Shown: positions 51,651 to 63,152 of the stretch, one piece after another
How positions within the stretch are numbered: the stretch's first letter is position 1
Layout of the letters: each line of letters begins with the position of its first letter
From: Gymnogyps californianus
Taxonomy: Eukaryota; Chordata; Aves; Accipitriformes; Cathartidae
NCBI RefSeq assembly: GCF_018139145.2
Contig: NC_059474.1
Span: 38,148,344 to 38,212,343, forward strand
Direction of reading: 5' to 3'
Length of the DNA: 64,000 nt
The notes under the pieces: model-generated
Database searches by the model: none
Told to the model about the DNA's origin: nothing
What the model saw: the letters and a program-made list of their open reading frames with translations, nothing else
Made by a program: the position numbers and the translations under genes

Positions 51651-54600
51651 ATTTGTTATTTGGATGTTTTAATAAAACACAGCCTGAGAGAACAGAAGAT
51701 TTCTGGAGGCCTTTTTTTGTGCCCACCGTAAAAAAAGTGTGTGTGTGGGGGCATTGGGACTCTCCCATTTCAGAGCTGTCATGGACTCAAGGTTTCAATC
51801 TGTCATATGCATATTTTGCAGTCTTTTTTTTAATTTAACATCTCTCTTTTATGGACGCATCACTGAATATCTGTCTCTGACTATTGTTTCTTAATGTGCT
51901 AAAGGACAGAGTATCACTGATCATCTTACTGCTGCTCTGCGTTTGGATTCAAGTAGTGCATGGCTTACGTGTTTATATCATGAATGACAGATAAAAATCA
52001 TCAGCTTCCTTCTTCCTGCTGTTTTTTATCCTTGTGTTGCTATAGCAAGCATGTGATAGGGAATTAACTATGAGCATAACAACAAGAAAATATTACAGCA
52101 CCAATTCATCAAAGTACAAAACTAACATGTAACCAAACTTCCTCCAGCTTTTCTCAAACTTGTTTATACAGCTAGAATAACGTCAAGAAAATCTGTTCCT
52201 CAGAAAGCTTCACTTAAAGCGTCAGCAGTCATCAGCTCCTTTTTCTAGTTGATGTGCTCCCTATACAGAAATAGATACCAGACTTTCTCAGGTCTGGATA
52301 TGTTCATGGTTTATATGAAAGGTACTGTTACTTCATACGAAAGGGACAGTTGAGTGAATTAACTTTTTTAAAAAATGTAGTGACAACTCAAATTTGAAGG
52401 ACAGCCCACTTGGCAATGTTCCCTAAACTGACTCCTAAAATGATACGGAAATGTCAAGGAAAACATTCTTTTTAAGTATATTCATAAAGTCAGTGCATAG
52501 AAAGACGTTTTCCTTTGTGCTTCCTTCCCAGTTCTAGCATCCCTTAATTCCAACACAAAAATATAGCAAGCAGCACTGGCAGATCTCCACCTTTCATGCA
52601 CTAGGAGTTTTATATAAAAGGCCAGATCTCTGACTATTTCAAAGGGAATATTTTCTACAAGACTTTTGGTTTTGTACTGTAACGATGTTAATTTTGATAA
52701 GCTTTTATGGCTGTCAACATACTGATTATTCACACTATGACACAAGGTTTCGACAAATAGCAAATAAGAACCACCAGAATATGAAGAAAAATATAACTAA
52801 GTTATATTACAATCAAAATATTATGAAATTAGTTAATCTTTATGTAAGTATTTTAATAACTTCCAAGTATCCAAATTTTTAAAGAGAAAGTACTCTAAAA
52901 ATATCACTACCTAGAAGTTTAAAAAAAATCCTGGTCAAGATACAAGACTACAGAGTGGATTTACAATACATGCCGAGAGTGAAGTGCATAATTTTCTGTG
53001 AATAAGTAATATTTGGGATGCCACTTTATAAAAAGAATCAATTAAATGCATAGTTCTTTAAAATTATTATTTAAATGTGACCATAAGATCTCTAGACATC
53101 CGCATAATAGTAAACCCCTTCTTTACTACAACTACGAGGTATTAATTACCACCTACCATCAAAAAGTTAATGTTTACTAAGAGTTAATAGATATTAATTT
53201 TGTGTTATTTTGAATTCAAAGATAAAGGAGTACTTCCTAATGAAAAAACATGTCGTGCTGATTTTTAATGTCCACCGTTGCAAAGATGTAAAAATCTTCC
53301 TATGTGATTTACACTACTTCTGAGTAGAGTTGGCATCTTTACCTCTGTATGCAGCTTCTCTTTTCAATAAATAACTCTACTGCTTTTTGGCAATGTAAAT
53401 TTAGAACGTTATCTGACTCCTACCTGAATGACAGATATAGTAATCCTATAAATTTTGTATTTTTGGTTACGGAGGCAACCAACTTCAAGAAGGTGTGAAA
53501 TTTCTCGAAGACATACTAGAATATAGTCTAAGAAGTCCTCGGATGCCCTGGTGTATTTTCTGTCAGACAGCTCTAGGTATATTGCTTGGCACATAGGCTA
53601 TCTACTTGTGCAACAGAAGTGTCTACTATTTTCCATTCACTGTGTGGGTAGCTGAGCCACCTCATTTGGTTGGTGCCAAGTTTAATTGTGGCATTGGCTT
53701 AATTAGGCACCTGCAGTGATTGGTTTGGATCTTGGTCAAAATCTTTGGCTAATTTTCTTTTTGAGACAGATTGGATGATCCACCTGTTTGCTATGTCCAC
53801 CCATGAAGAAGACTGGCAGATAATATGGAAGAGAGTGTCTATTCTGGACTTCAAAGATAATAAATAAGAGAAAAGATGATGATGATTTAACATTAACAAA
53901 AAATGTACACACAGGGGATTCCATGTGTGGGTTATGCCCAGCGAATCCTCTGTGTTCAGGTAAAAATCACTTGAATCTTTCTTCTATAGCAGCAGATACT
54001 TGTGATAATCTAATGAGCTTCCTTTTTTTTAGAAAAAGATCCAACACTATGAAAAAGCCTTGTGGAATCATGCTGAGCCTCCTTAAAATCCTGCAGCTAG
54101 TTCTATGCATATTCTTATTGATAACCCAAGGCAGCAGATACAGAATTTAGGGGGAGATTGAAATGATTCTTTCCAAGGTGCAGAGTGCTGTGGAGGATTT
54201 ACTACAGGATCACAGAACTAACAGTTTGAAAAGTTAGTGCAAAGGGCCCAAACTACAATTCTCGATCTCCACACATCCCTTAATTCCTATAGACTCTGGA
54301 GAAATTTGGATCAGTCCTTTACTTGATGATAGCATATCTACCAAGTATAAAAATAACTCATTCACCTAACTCAGCAATAGAAGGCAATACTGACTGTAGA
54401 AGAGAGCCTCATTGCTTCTAAATAAAACTTAAAGTTTAGAATTAAAATAGATCTGATTTTTTTCATTCAATTTTTTTTTTTTAATTTTCTGTGTTTAACA
54501 AAATGATGCTCATGAGAACAGTCTTAGCTACAGCTTGAAGGAAAACTGATTTGTGTAAAAATGTCATAAATGTCTTGGTTCCATTTGTTTTAAAACTTGT

Positions 54601-55140
54601 TGTACAGTGATCAGTTTGTTGACAGAACATCTGCTCATTTCATCCTTTGCAAGCTCAAATCTATATTCTGCTTCTGCTCTGTTTTCAAGATAGAGTATCT
54701 TGACATATTTTTGGCTCTACAGTCATATTCAGTGTCAAGAGAAAGATTTTCATATTTGTCTGTTGCTCCTATGAAGCACTCATGGACTGATCTTTCACGC
54801 ACATTTTCCCCAGATGTTAATTCAAAACCTGAACCATCCCAAATGTGTACAGAACATTCAAATTAACTCCAAGAGGTCATTGAAGACTTACACTTTTCAA
54901 CAGCAGGACATCTTTGGAAATCATTGCCACTTTGGAATAAGTTCTAAGGCTGTATCTAACCAAGTCTTTGAAATATCAGAGACTGCCTACACTGATAAAT
55001 TAAACAAGGCCAGTGAGCACTCTTAGGCTCTGAGGCTCATTAACATAGTCTACTTACATCTAAAGAGCCTGTGCTCCTGAATCACTTTGGGGTCCCACAT
55101 CGTGTTCATGTGGTCCTACAACATAATTGTGTTTACTTTT
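51651..55140. other. AT-rich non-coding sequence, no gene seen
   Basis: Nothing coding or clearly repetitive was recognised. Frames are under 95 codons. A short T run lies at 54,471-54,482. Pairs of overlapping minus-strand frames near 53,700-53,920 are not supported as exons. Confidence 0.5.
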
Positions 55141-55440
55141 TCAGCTCAGAGGATCTGTGAAGGCTGTATTGCTGCCCCTCGGAATGCTGCTCTGCTATTA
55201 CGAAATGGAGGGCTCGGAGCTGTTGGCACACAGGAGTGTTTAAAGGTGCCAAGCACGCTGGGGTAATGCTGCGGGACTGTATAAAGTAAGGGGAGCCAAA
55301 CCTGGTGCAGTCTGTGCTTACTGCTCACGAGGCCTGATCCCTGGTTTACACTATCACGGAGCCGTGCACAGCCACTGTCCCAGATGGTGCTAGTGGGTTG
55401 AGGTCTCAGTTGTCACAATAAAGATACTAAAAATAAAACC
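55141..55440 (+). other. GC-raised segment with TATA box and polyadenylation signals; possible unrecognised LTR
   Basis: Composition rises to about half GC over some 260 bases. A TATAAA lies at 55,280-55,285 within ACTGTATAAAGTAAGG, and AATAAA signals follow at 55,417-55,422 and 55,432-55,437, about 140 bases downstream. This order and spacing is what a retroviral LTR shows (U3-R with its poly(A) signal). I could not find convincing TG...CA ends or a target-site duplication, so a mobile-element call is not made. A short decayed promoter region is an alternative. Confidence 0.3.
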
Positions 55441-57250
55441 GTAAGAATGATTAGAAATGCAGTGTTTGAGGTCGCTCACTGTATTGTTTGTCAAGAAAGT
55501 ACCGTTTTATTGATATATTAACCTCTGTGGGACTTATTAAAACCAAACAATAGTCTTTATAATTGCTTTCCTCTTCCACAAGAATTTTTTAGATTTCTGA
55601 ATAATTTAGTAAATTTCATGTTTAAACAAAATGATAAATTGAAATCTAATTTTTTCAATACCAATCTTACAAATACATTCATGATAATGAAAAATGTTCA
55701 AAATTGTTGTTTGTATTTAAGTTTTTAAAAATATAAATTACAATTTATAAGCCAAACACAATTTCAATTTGTAAATTTTTTAAAAAAATTAATAATTTCA
55801 GAGGTTCTGTTTTGAAAAACATTTCAGATCTGGACATGTGTCAAAAGAGGCCTTGTCTCAGTAACTAATTTGTGTTTGACAAATTGGCATTTTCTGTTTT
55901 TATTGATCTGTTACACTTATAACTTCAGTGTCATTCTCAGTACTGTATTTTTCTGTTTCTTTGACACTTTGTCTATGCTTTTGTTCTCTTTTCCTCTTTG
56001 TTCTAGTCAACACTTCTCTTTCCACTCATCCAAATTATTGTTTATCTTAATCCTGTCATTCACATTTTCCCTTTAAGTCATTTGTTGCTTTCAACAAAAA
56101 AGTAGTTTAAGAATTCCTGTTCCCATTTTCAAGTTGTTGACAAAATTATATTTCTACTCTCTTTTTGTTTCAATCCCCATTTTGTTTATGTTCCTCCCAG
56201 TCACCTCAGCTTTTGGCTTTACAATTTTTTTCAAGTTGTGATCTCCAAATTCTGATCTGTCACGTTCTCTGCACATATTCTTTATTAAAACACACTTCGA
56301 TTGATTCTTTGTATATTTACTTGTTATTAGTCATAGCTAAACTGAGGGAAAAGATTGTGCTAAAAAAATATCAGTTAATCCATTGTTCTCCATCTTTTTC
56401 TAAAAAAACACTAGGATGAAGAAGGTTTAACAATTTTTAGAGTACTAGCTCTTTATGATAAATCATAGAAAAAATTATGGGGAGAAAGAGAGATCTCCAT
56501 ATAAATCTTAAAAATATAATGATTTATATAAGTGTAGCACCATAAATTCCAATGGGTCTTTCCAAAACCATGTGCAAAGATTTAGAAACCATATGCACGC
56601 TCAGAAAATAATTTTTGTTTAAAAATTACATTAGCTAATATAGTTTCATTAGCATATTTAAAAATATTGTATCAAAAAATATTGTTGCAGAGACAGTTAA
56701 CATAATTAAAAATGCATAATCTGCTTTTAGCCCTGTTATCAATGTTGGCTAAAAGGCACTGGCACCTGATTCTCATTCAGATACATATGTAGATACAAGC
56801 AAGTCATCTGAGCCTAAAATTGCAAATTTGAAAGCCCTATTACCAAAGCATACAACTGGCTAACTTCTTTGGAATCTCATTTTTTGATATTAAAAGATTT
56901 TCCTTGGCACCTCAACTTACTTTTCTGTTTATGTTCAAAACACCTATCCTTGAACTGTCATCAGTCTCATGATCAAATAGTCAGCATCCAAAAGGGAAAA
57001 AAAACGTTGTGCTAACCATGCATCCTGACTATACCTGAAGGATCAAGCTCTTCACTGAATATATTGAGTTTATAGACTTCTAAATGTAAATGGATGATCC
57101 CCTCACATTGCTTTTTATTTAACAGCTCACACTGCAAGAAGATACAGGACAAGGATTCTATTTTGTCTTCTGCCAAAGAGTTATCAAACCCACATCTCAT
57201 AAGCTATCATCCTCAATCCACTATTCTTTTTTTATACAAGCACCCTTAAT
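55441..57250. other. Very AT-rich non-coding sequence
   Basis: This is one of the most AT-rich parts of the window, with few GC-containing words between about 55,590 and 55,800. An inverted repeat TATAAATT-AC-AATTTATA lies at 55,732-55,749. The frames near 55,870-56,419 encode phenylalanine- and leucine-rich strings that come from T-rich DNA and are not credible proteins. Confidence 0.5.
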
Positions 57251-57560
57251 ACTTCCTGTTGTAGCAATTCCACTATATATAGGATAATCAAAGATCATAG
57301 TGATAGAGAGAAGTTAGAATGAGAATACGTTTCTAGCTTATTGGCTCAAATCCTTTCCACTATGATGACTGTTTAAGAAAGTTCCATTAGGCACTTACTA
57401 ATCAGTTGGTAAAATGCACAAACAATTTTTGTAACAAAAATTGCAATTAGCAACTTCCCTCACTGTACAGAAACTTTAGCCATTAGGATGGACCTTTATA
57501 CCCACACTTCTGCATTCTCTCTGAGCTAATTAATATTTAATTATTTCATGCAAAGTAGAG
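57251..57560. promoter_or_regulatory. Weak candidate conserved block containing a near-perfect palindrome
   Basis: The block contains a 21-bp palindrome at 57,423-57,443 (arms CAATTTTTGT and ACAAAAATTG around one A), immediately followed by GCAATTAGCAAC, and later GAGCTAATTAATATTTAATT. Clustered TAAT sites and the absence of repeats suggest regulatory DNA, but only alignment with other birds would show that. Confidence 0.25.
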
Positions 57561-58914
57561 TATCTGAGACAAGACAATGGGAGCATTCCTATCTTAGGAT
57601 ATTCCATAGGCTAGTACTTAGAGCATTGCTCAGAGAATGGAATACTCACACCTCTGTCTATTATCTCCCCAGGACGTTTTCTAATCATTGAATTTGCATA
57701 CAGAAGGTTATGCTAGGCTTTAGCAGAAACTTGGAGTAATTTCCAATTCCAGCTCTCCCTCTCCCTTACTGGAAGCTCAGAATACAGTTCAGAAAATTAA
57801 TTCTATAAAATTTGACAATTTTTTAAATCCAGCTATGATGAGGCCCTCATACTTCAGAGAAGACTGGAAATTTGCTAGTTCACCTTTAAATAGTGACCCA
57901 CAGGAATAGAGTGCTTGGCATGAACCAAATTACTCAGATTCAATTTCACCACTACAAAAGATTTAAGAATACAAGAATATGCTTACCTTCAAATAATGGG
58001 AATAATACTATTGACTTAGAATAACAGCATGCATTATAAACAGTAACCTCAGGAATAAGGATATACCTTGGCTGCTCATGCATCTCAGCTGGATTTTAGA
58101 TTTTGTGACCACATAATTAGTCTCTGAAAACTCCTCCAAATCTATAAACCTTGAAGTGTTCTTAAAGTAATATTTTTGTGCTCCTACTGTTAAAGATGGC
58201 AACCAGAGCCACCAAAATAGCCACTTTGAGCCACCTCCACTTTTTCTAGCCAGAGAGAGAATGATGCGATCTTGTTTACTTGCTCCTCTGCAAAACTTTG
58301 CTTCCATGTTCATTGCTTGTAATAGAGCACTGAAATATCACAGGTTACTGTGGAGGATTAAGACATTATTCTTCTCTTCTTCCTTGAAGCTGCTTAATTA
58401 ACATTTCTACCAAACTGTTTAATTTATCCTACCTAAGGCTGGCTTCCCCTATTACAGCCTTCTACAGATGGTGATAAAACTTCATACATCATTTAATGAG
58501 AAATATTACATTCACAGTCTCTTAACTGATTTAAAACTATCCCCTGCCCAATAGTAATTTTTAAGATAAGTTAGCGTTGTTTATTTTTTGAAAGAATAGT
58601 CACAGACACTAACCTGCAAAGACAAACTTCAGGGCTGTGAATTCTGAACAGTCTCCTATCTCCAAATACAATGTCTAGAGTCCTGTACAATGTCAGATTT
58701 AGCATAATAAGAATTATGACACATACTTTCAAATGAGATCCACAAACATTAGAATTTATCAGTTGGTTTCCAAAGGTAGATCACCATTTTGCATGACGAC
58801 TTCTGTTGGCTATCCATTCAGTATTTGTGAATCCTCTTTGAGGACATTTAACTCTGTATGGACCTGCACAGGGAATATGCAATCTAGACAAACATAACAG
58901 AGGGGAAACCAAGC
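57561..58914. other. AT-rich non-coding sequence, no gene seen
   Basis: No gene or repeat was recognised. A minus-strand frame of 101 codons at 58,008-58,313 has no domain. A donor-like sequence next to it (GAAGGTAAG read on the minus strand, about 57,983-57,991) was judged coincidental. Confidence 0.45.
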
Positions 58915-59310
58915 TTGAACAGGTGCTGAAAAGAGGGTCAGAGTAATAGAGTGCCTATCATACAAAGGATGAGTAAAAGTGCTTATCCTCTTTAAGCTAG
59001 CACAATAATGGCTAAGAAGACGTATAGTGGTTAAGAAGACATATAATCACTTTCTATAAATAATCATGTTTGGAAAAGAATTATATGCCATGAAAGGAGA
59101 AGGACTACTTAAACTAAAGGGCACTGTTGGCAGAAGAAAAATGTTATAAATTGTCCATGAATAAAATTAGGCTGGAGATTAAAAGTAGTCTTAATGATCA
59201 GACAGCAGTGAAGATCTGGAACAGCCTCCCAATAGCAATAGTAGGGTGAAGAAAAATAAAGCACTCAGAAGCCAGTTCCCATTAAGACGGAGTCTGATCT
59301 GTTTATGAAA
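58915..59310 (+). mobile_element. Ancient, highly degraded CR1-type LINE fragment
   Basis: The sequence follows, in order and at low identity, the 3' part of old amniote CR1 elements: TAATCACTTTCTATAAATAA near 59,044, then TGGAAAAGAATTATATG, ACTAAAGGGCACT, GGCTGGAGATTAAAAGTAGT near 59,170, AGTGAAGATCTGGAACAGCC near 59,207 and CTCCCAATAG. The last words correspond to the conserved 'GTGAGGATTGGAACAGCCTCCC' type segment of CR1. The tail TTAAGACGGAGTCTGATCTG fits the segment near the 3' end. It lies in the opposite orientation to the younger fragment at 26.3 kb. It carries no intact coding sequence. The match is from memory and by eye; the exact limits are uncertain. Confidence 0.6.
59010..59047. 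repeat. Imperfect 19-bp tandem duplication
   Basis: GGCTAAGAAGACGTATAGT is followed directly by GGTTAAGAAGACATATAAT, identical at 16 of 19 positions. It lies inside the old CR1 fragment and probably arose after insertion by local duplication, with later substitutions. Confidence 0.8.
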
Positions 59311-59681
59311 GTTATACAATTATATTGAGTAACAGAAATTGGCTCCAGTGAACAAAGAGATACATTTTCTATCCTATTTTTCTGTTTCATCTAATTGCTC
59401 TGCTCAGGACTAAAAGTTCAGTATAGCAAGGCTCATTATATTAGTGCTTTGGTTCTTTTCCTGATTTGTCTCTTAGTGCCTAAACAAGAATCTGTTTTGC
59501 TAACAGTATTAGTTCCACATTTTTTCTCCCTCTACATGTAAAGATATTGCATAAGGGAAGACTTTTCAACCTGATTTATTTACCCAGTATGGGAAAATCC
59601 CAAAGACTCTAAGCATATTACTTACGAATACATCTACTATCCCTTAATATGTAGGCTATTTCTATTATTGTTTCTCTTTTG

Positions 59682-59707
59682 AAAAAAAAAAAAAAAAAAA
59701 AAAAAAA
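59682..59707. repeat. Poly(A) run of 26
   Basis: The longest homopolymer in the window. It runs into GCAGGCAG, and AAAAGCAGGCAG (59,704-59,715) recurs exactly at 59,752-59,763, 48 bases later. The upstream flank shows no polyadenylation signal or recognisable retrocopy. Confidence 0.9.
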
Positions 59708-60733
59708 GCAGGCAGTTAAATGTCACAACTTTAAAAAAGCCAAAATAAAATAAAAGCAGGCAGCTTTAAACATGAAGTGCTATTAAATTAATTTTTTATG
59801 AGAACAGAAATATTGAAAAAGTGAGACCTAAATTTGTGGCCTGTGTGGCAGAAAATTAGCTCTTGGGAGCTGGGGAAGAGAATGGGGAGAGGAGGCGGAG
59901 TGGGATTTTTTTATCTGCATTTTCTACAAAGATCACTGACAAGAATATCTATTAACTGGCTAATTTGCATAAACCTTCCACAACTGAAGCTCAAGTAAGC
60001 CTTAAGCATTTAATTCTGAATCATCTTATTCAGAATTTTTCAGCACCATATTTACTCTTTCATTCTCTACCATTTTTTCCAGGCATACTGGTGGCAGCAA
60101 TTTCCCTGTAACACTGCTTAAGACTATCCCTCACGAAGTTTTCTGGAGCGATTGAGGCAAAAATAAAAATGTTCTGATATTTTCCCCTGGGAGAGTGCGA
60201 GTAGTTTCTTTGGCTTAAATAGGCTTTAACTGCATCCCACAGAGTTATGCTTCATAGTGTATTATTAGTGTGATCAAAAAGAATGTTACTAGGAAGAACT
60301 GAGCGTTAGCCAATGTTAAGCGCTGCATGTATATTTTTCATCTATATTTTACAAATTCAGAAATTTCAAAGTGGAGTCTTTTTTTCACAACACTTTGTTC
60401 AGTATTTTTGCTGGTGTTTTCACCTTGCTGATTTATTTTTCTTTAATTACACATTTTCAATAGTAATATGTAAGGTTCACGTATAACATTTGCAAGTTCA
60501 CAAGCACTAACAGAACCAGCTGCATGAATTTGCAGATTTTGTGGTAAAAAGGTGAGGGATCTTCTGCAACCCAAACAGTGGATCAACTGCAAAGGATTTT
60601 GTTGTGATTTCTAGGACTGCTCAGTTTCATAGATTCTGAAAGTGTATTTAAAATCTACTAGAAGAATAATTGAGCACTATTTCTTGACAGTGAAAATAAG
60701 TATAACTTCCTAAAAAAGCCAACAATTCTAGTG

Positions 60734-60775
60734 AATATTTTGAAAGCATTCTACCAATATTTTGAAAGCATTCTA
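60734..60775. repeat. 22-bp tandem duplication, two copies
   Basis: A 22-bp unit beginning AATATTTTGAAAGCATTCTA is repeated head to tail with no mismatches over the 20 bases present in the second copy. The identity implies a recent duplication. Confidence 0.92.
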
Positions 60776-61109
60776 ATTACTTTATATGCAAAACAATGAG
60801 AAGAAAGCTCCTTTTTTTACTAAACAAAACAAGTGGCCATGAGATTTGTATTTTGGGACTACAGAGAAGAAAAATGGGCATATTTCATTGCAACTCCTAG
60901 GCAATTCATGTCACCTGGTTTTCCACAGAGGCTCATTGCCACACAGTAATCCTTCTAGTAGTCATACAAAGTCTGATAATCCATTTTTTCTCATTATCAA
61001 GCTTGATTTCTTGTGGGATTAATTCTCCTACACATTGTTTAGAGGACTGAATTCTAGGTGTAGTAATTATGTGTGAAATTCTCTGGAATACCTGGAATCA
61101 AACCAGAGT

Positions 61110-61160
61110 GGGCCAAATTCATCCCTGGAGCAGCTTTACTAGTATCACTGCAGTAAAGCC
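61110..61160. repeat. Half of an ancient palindromic amniote repeat
   Basis: GGGCCAAATTCATCCCTGGA at the start matches the remembered terminal word of an old palindromic amniote repeat (GGGCCAAATTCATCCCTGGTGTAAC...). The CACTGCAGTAAAGCC portion fits its CACTGAAGTCAATGGAGTTAC core with several changes. The mirror-image second half is not recognisable. It is probably a non-autonomous element long inactive. Confidence 0.5.
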
Positions 61161-61324
61161 AAAAATAAATTTGATAATTTAACTTCAGGAATAATACAAG
61201 CAATGTCATTACAAGTACTCAATTATTGTTTGAAATAACAATATAACCTGCTAGTCATCCTTTATTTATAACTTTTCTGCTTGTAAAAAAATCTTTGAAG
61301 TCAATTGGATTGTGCTAATCTCAT

Positions 61325-61367
61325 GTCTTCCACTGGAAGACAGTGGAAGACTGTCTTACTGGAAGAC
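61325..61367. repeat. Hairpin-forming cluster of GGAAGAC repeats
   Basis: GTCTTCC (61,325-61,331), ACT, then GGAAGAC (61,335-61,341) form an inverted repeat with a three-base loop. GGAAGAC recurs at 61,345-61,351 and 61,361-61,367, and a GTCTT lies between the last two. The cluster looks like a small duplication generated at a hairpin by template switching. Confidence 0.8.
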
Positions 61368-61795
61368 TGGTACGGTGGGTGTTAGACCTCTCTTAAATAC
61401 CTTAAATGTGTTCATGTCTTATAAAGAGATGCTACTCTTCTTGGCTAATCAAAAAGACGCTGCTCTGTGATGACTACACTTGGGTTCTCAAGGAAATGCA
61501 TAAAAGATACTGTAGATCTACATGTTGGTGTTGTTATAAGGGAATGACTGTTTTAAAATAATTAAAGCTTTACAGCATGATAGTAAACCATTCAACTTGG
61601 CTGTTTTGAGTAGAACTTGAATTTCAATTGAATTGTCTAGGAATATAAGGAGATAAAATGTGATTCTTTTGCAATAATTTGAGTGGCAAAACTTAGCAAA
61701 CAGAATTTTCATGGATGCAGTGGAATTTTTGCATTCTAGAGTTGTTAATTATGTTCTTCCATATTTCTAAATTAATTTGAAATTAATATATCACA

Positions 61796-61817
61796 TTGTG
61801 ATCTAATTGTGATCTAA
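61796..61817. repeat. Exact 11-bp tandem duplication
   Basis: TTGTGATCTAA occurs twice head to tail without mismatch, a simple local duplication. Confidence 0.9.
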
Positions 61818-62057
61818 CCACAATTTACAGTGGCAATTCATTAATTTTCTTTTCTTCCTTCCATTACTATTCTTCCAGTTATGTTTCAGGATTCTCCAGT
61901 CAAGTGATTCAATATTGCATACACACTGGGTTTTGGAAGAGAAAGACCTTCTGCTTTTTATCAGCTAATACTTCTCTGGAGTGTCCAATTACTGTATTTG
62001 ATTTGATTTCAACTACTGACTCCTGAAGAAAACTATGGACATGCTAGATAAATGTGG

Positions 62058-62123
62058 TCAATTTCAGTGACGTTTTTTCTGATTTACATTGGTGTAGACA
62101 TGAGAAGATTCGGTCTGCCAGAC
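62058..62123. repeat. Ancient palindromic amniote repeat remnant
   Basis: The segment reads CAGTGACGTTTTTTCTGATT, then TACATTGGTGTAGACATGAG, then AAGATTCGGTCTGCC. It matches, with scattered changes, the remembered TCAATGGAGTTACTCCTGATTTACACTGGTGTAACTGAGAGCAGAATTTGGCCC half of an old amniote palindromic repeat. It is related in type to the remnants at 13.8, 15.3 and 61.1 kb. Confidence 0.5.
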
Positions 62124-63152
62124 AGTATTAGCATACTGAGCCTAACAGTCTCACAAATAAGGTATTAAACTTCTTGTTAAAGCTTTTTCTTTTATGTTTT
62201 GGGCTAATTTAAAATTAAGTTTATTTGTGGTACTTCATTCCAGATATTCTTCACCTTTTTCTAGACTCATCTGCTGCATGGGCATTCTCAAGTCCAAGCA
62301 TTCCATATAGGAAACCTTGTTAAGGTGATAATACATAATTAGAGCAGATATTCCTGAATTAAAGTTCTATGTATTTGTTTTCTAGCAAAATAAGATGAGA
62401 TAAGCAGAACATACACCGAGGAACTGAGGATTAAAAAAAATAATCAGTCTCTCCTGAGACAAACCTAATAACTGGCTCCAAAAGCTCTCATAAATTATTA
62501 GCTTTGAAATCACTCAAAGTGTCTGAAACATTGTATGTGTCACGGATGTACTTGAAGTTCACCTAAGAAACTGTATCGTCAAAATGTGCCAACAAAAAAT
62601 GCCAGCAGCTACGCCACCTTGCAATCAATCACATATCTGTTTCAGAGTTATAAAGTGTCAGAAAATGTAATTTCATCTGCTTCTACTGCATACATTTAAA
62701 TGTTCACATTCTTACTGAGGAAGGAAGAAGACTAAAAACATTTGTCAGCTCTGTTTCCCTCCATCTGACTGACTGTATTTTTTTTTCCATAAAGCTTATG
62801 TTTTCTTGTAAATTAATACAATGTGTATAGAGATAAATATATTTTCATTTGAATGTATGAGTTGTGAGGAGTTAGTATCTTTCATGAAAGTTACATTATC
62901 TATATAGTCAATGAAGAAATAGAGAATGGTCAAATATCTGTTCAGGAAGAACTGCACAGCTGAGTACAAGGAAGACTGGAAATTTGGGTTCGGTGCTGAA
63001 GGTGAAGAAATACAATTGGCCATTGTTGTGGTTTAACCCCAGCCAGCAACTCAGCACCACGCAGCCACTTCCCCCTCCCCCCTCCCAGTGGGGTGGGGAG
63101 GAGGAAAAAAAGAAAAAAAAAAAGTAAAACTCGTGGGTTGAGATAAGAACAG

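Larger units (their letters stand above)
59311..63023. other. AT-rich non-coding sequence with small repeats, no gene seen
   Basis: No gene was recognised. This interval carries a long poly(A), several short tandem duplications and two old palindromic-repeat remnants, each listed separately. Open frames are under 80 codons. Confidence 0.5.

Noticed and set aside
51331..51768. 145-codon minus-strand open frame, the longest in the window
   Set aside because: It lies across a GC-rich patch where stops are rare, overlaps plus-strand frames of similar length, and its translation shows no domain, signal peptide or family resemblance.
55870..56419. Two frames encoding hydrophobic, Phe/Leu/Ser-rich strings that look like membrane segments
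   Set aside because: They arise from T-rich low-complexity DNA, where TTT and CTT codons mimic hydrophobic proteins.
57983..58313. Minus-strand exon with a donor-like GAAGGTAAG next to a 101-codon frame
   Set aside because: No matching acceptor or protein similarity; donor-like 9-mers are frequent in 64 kb.
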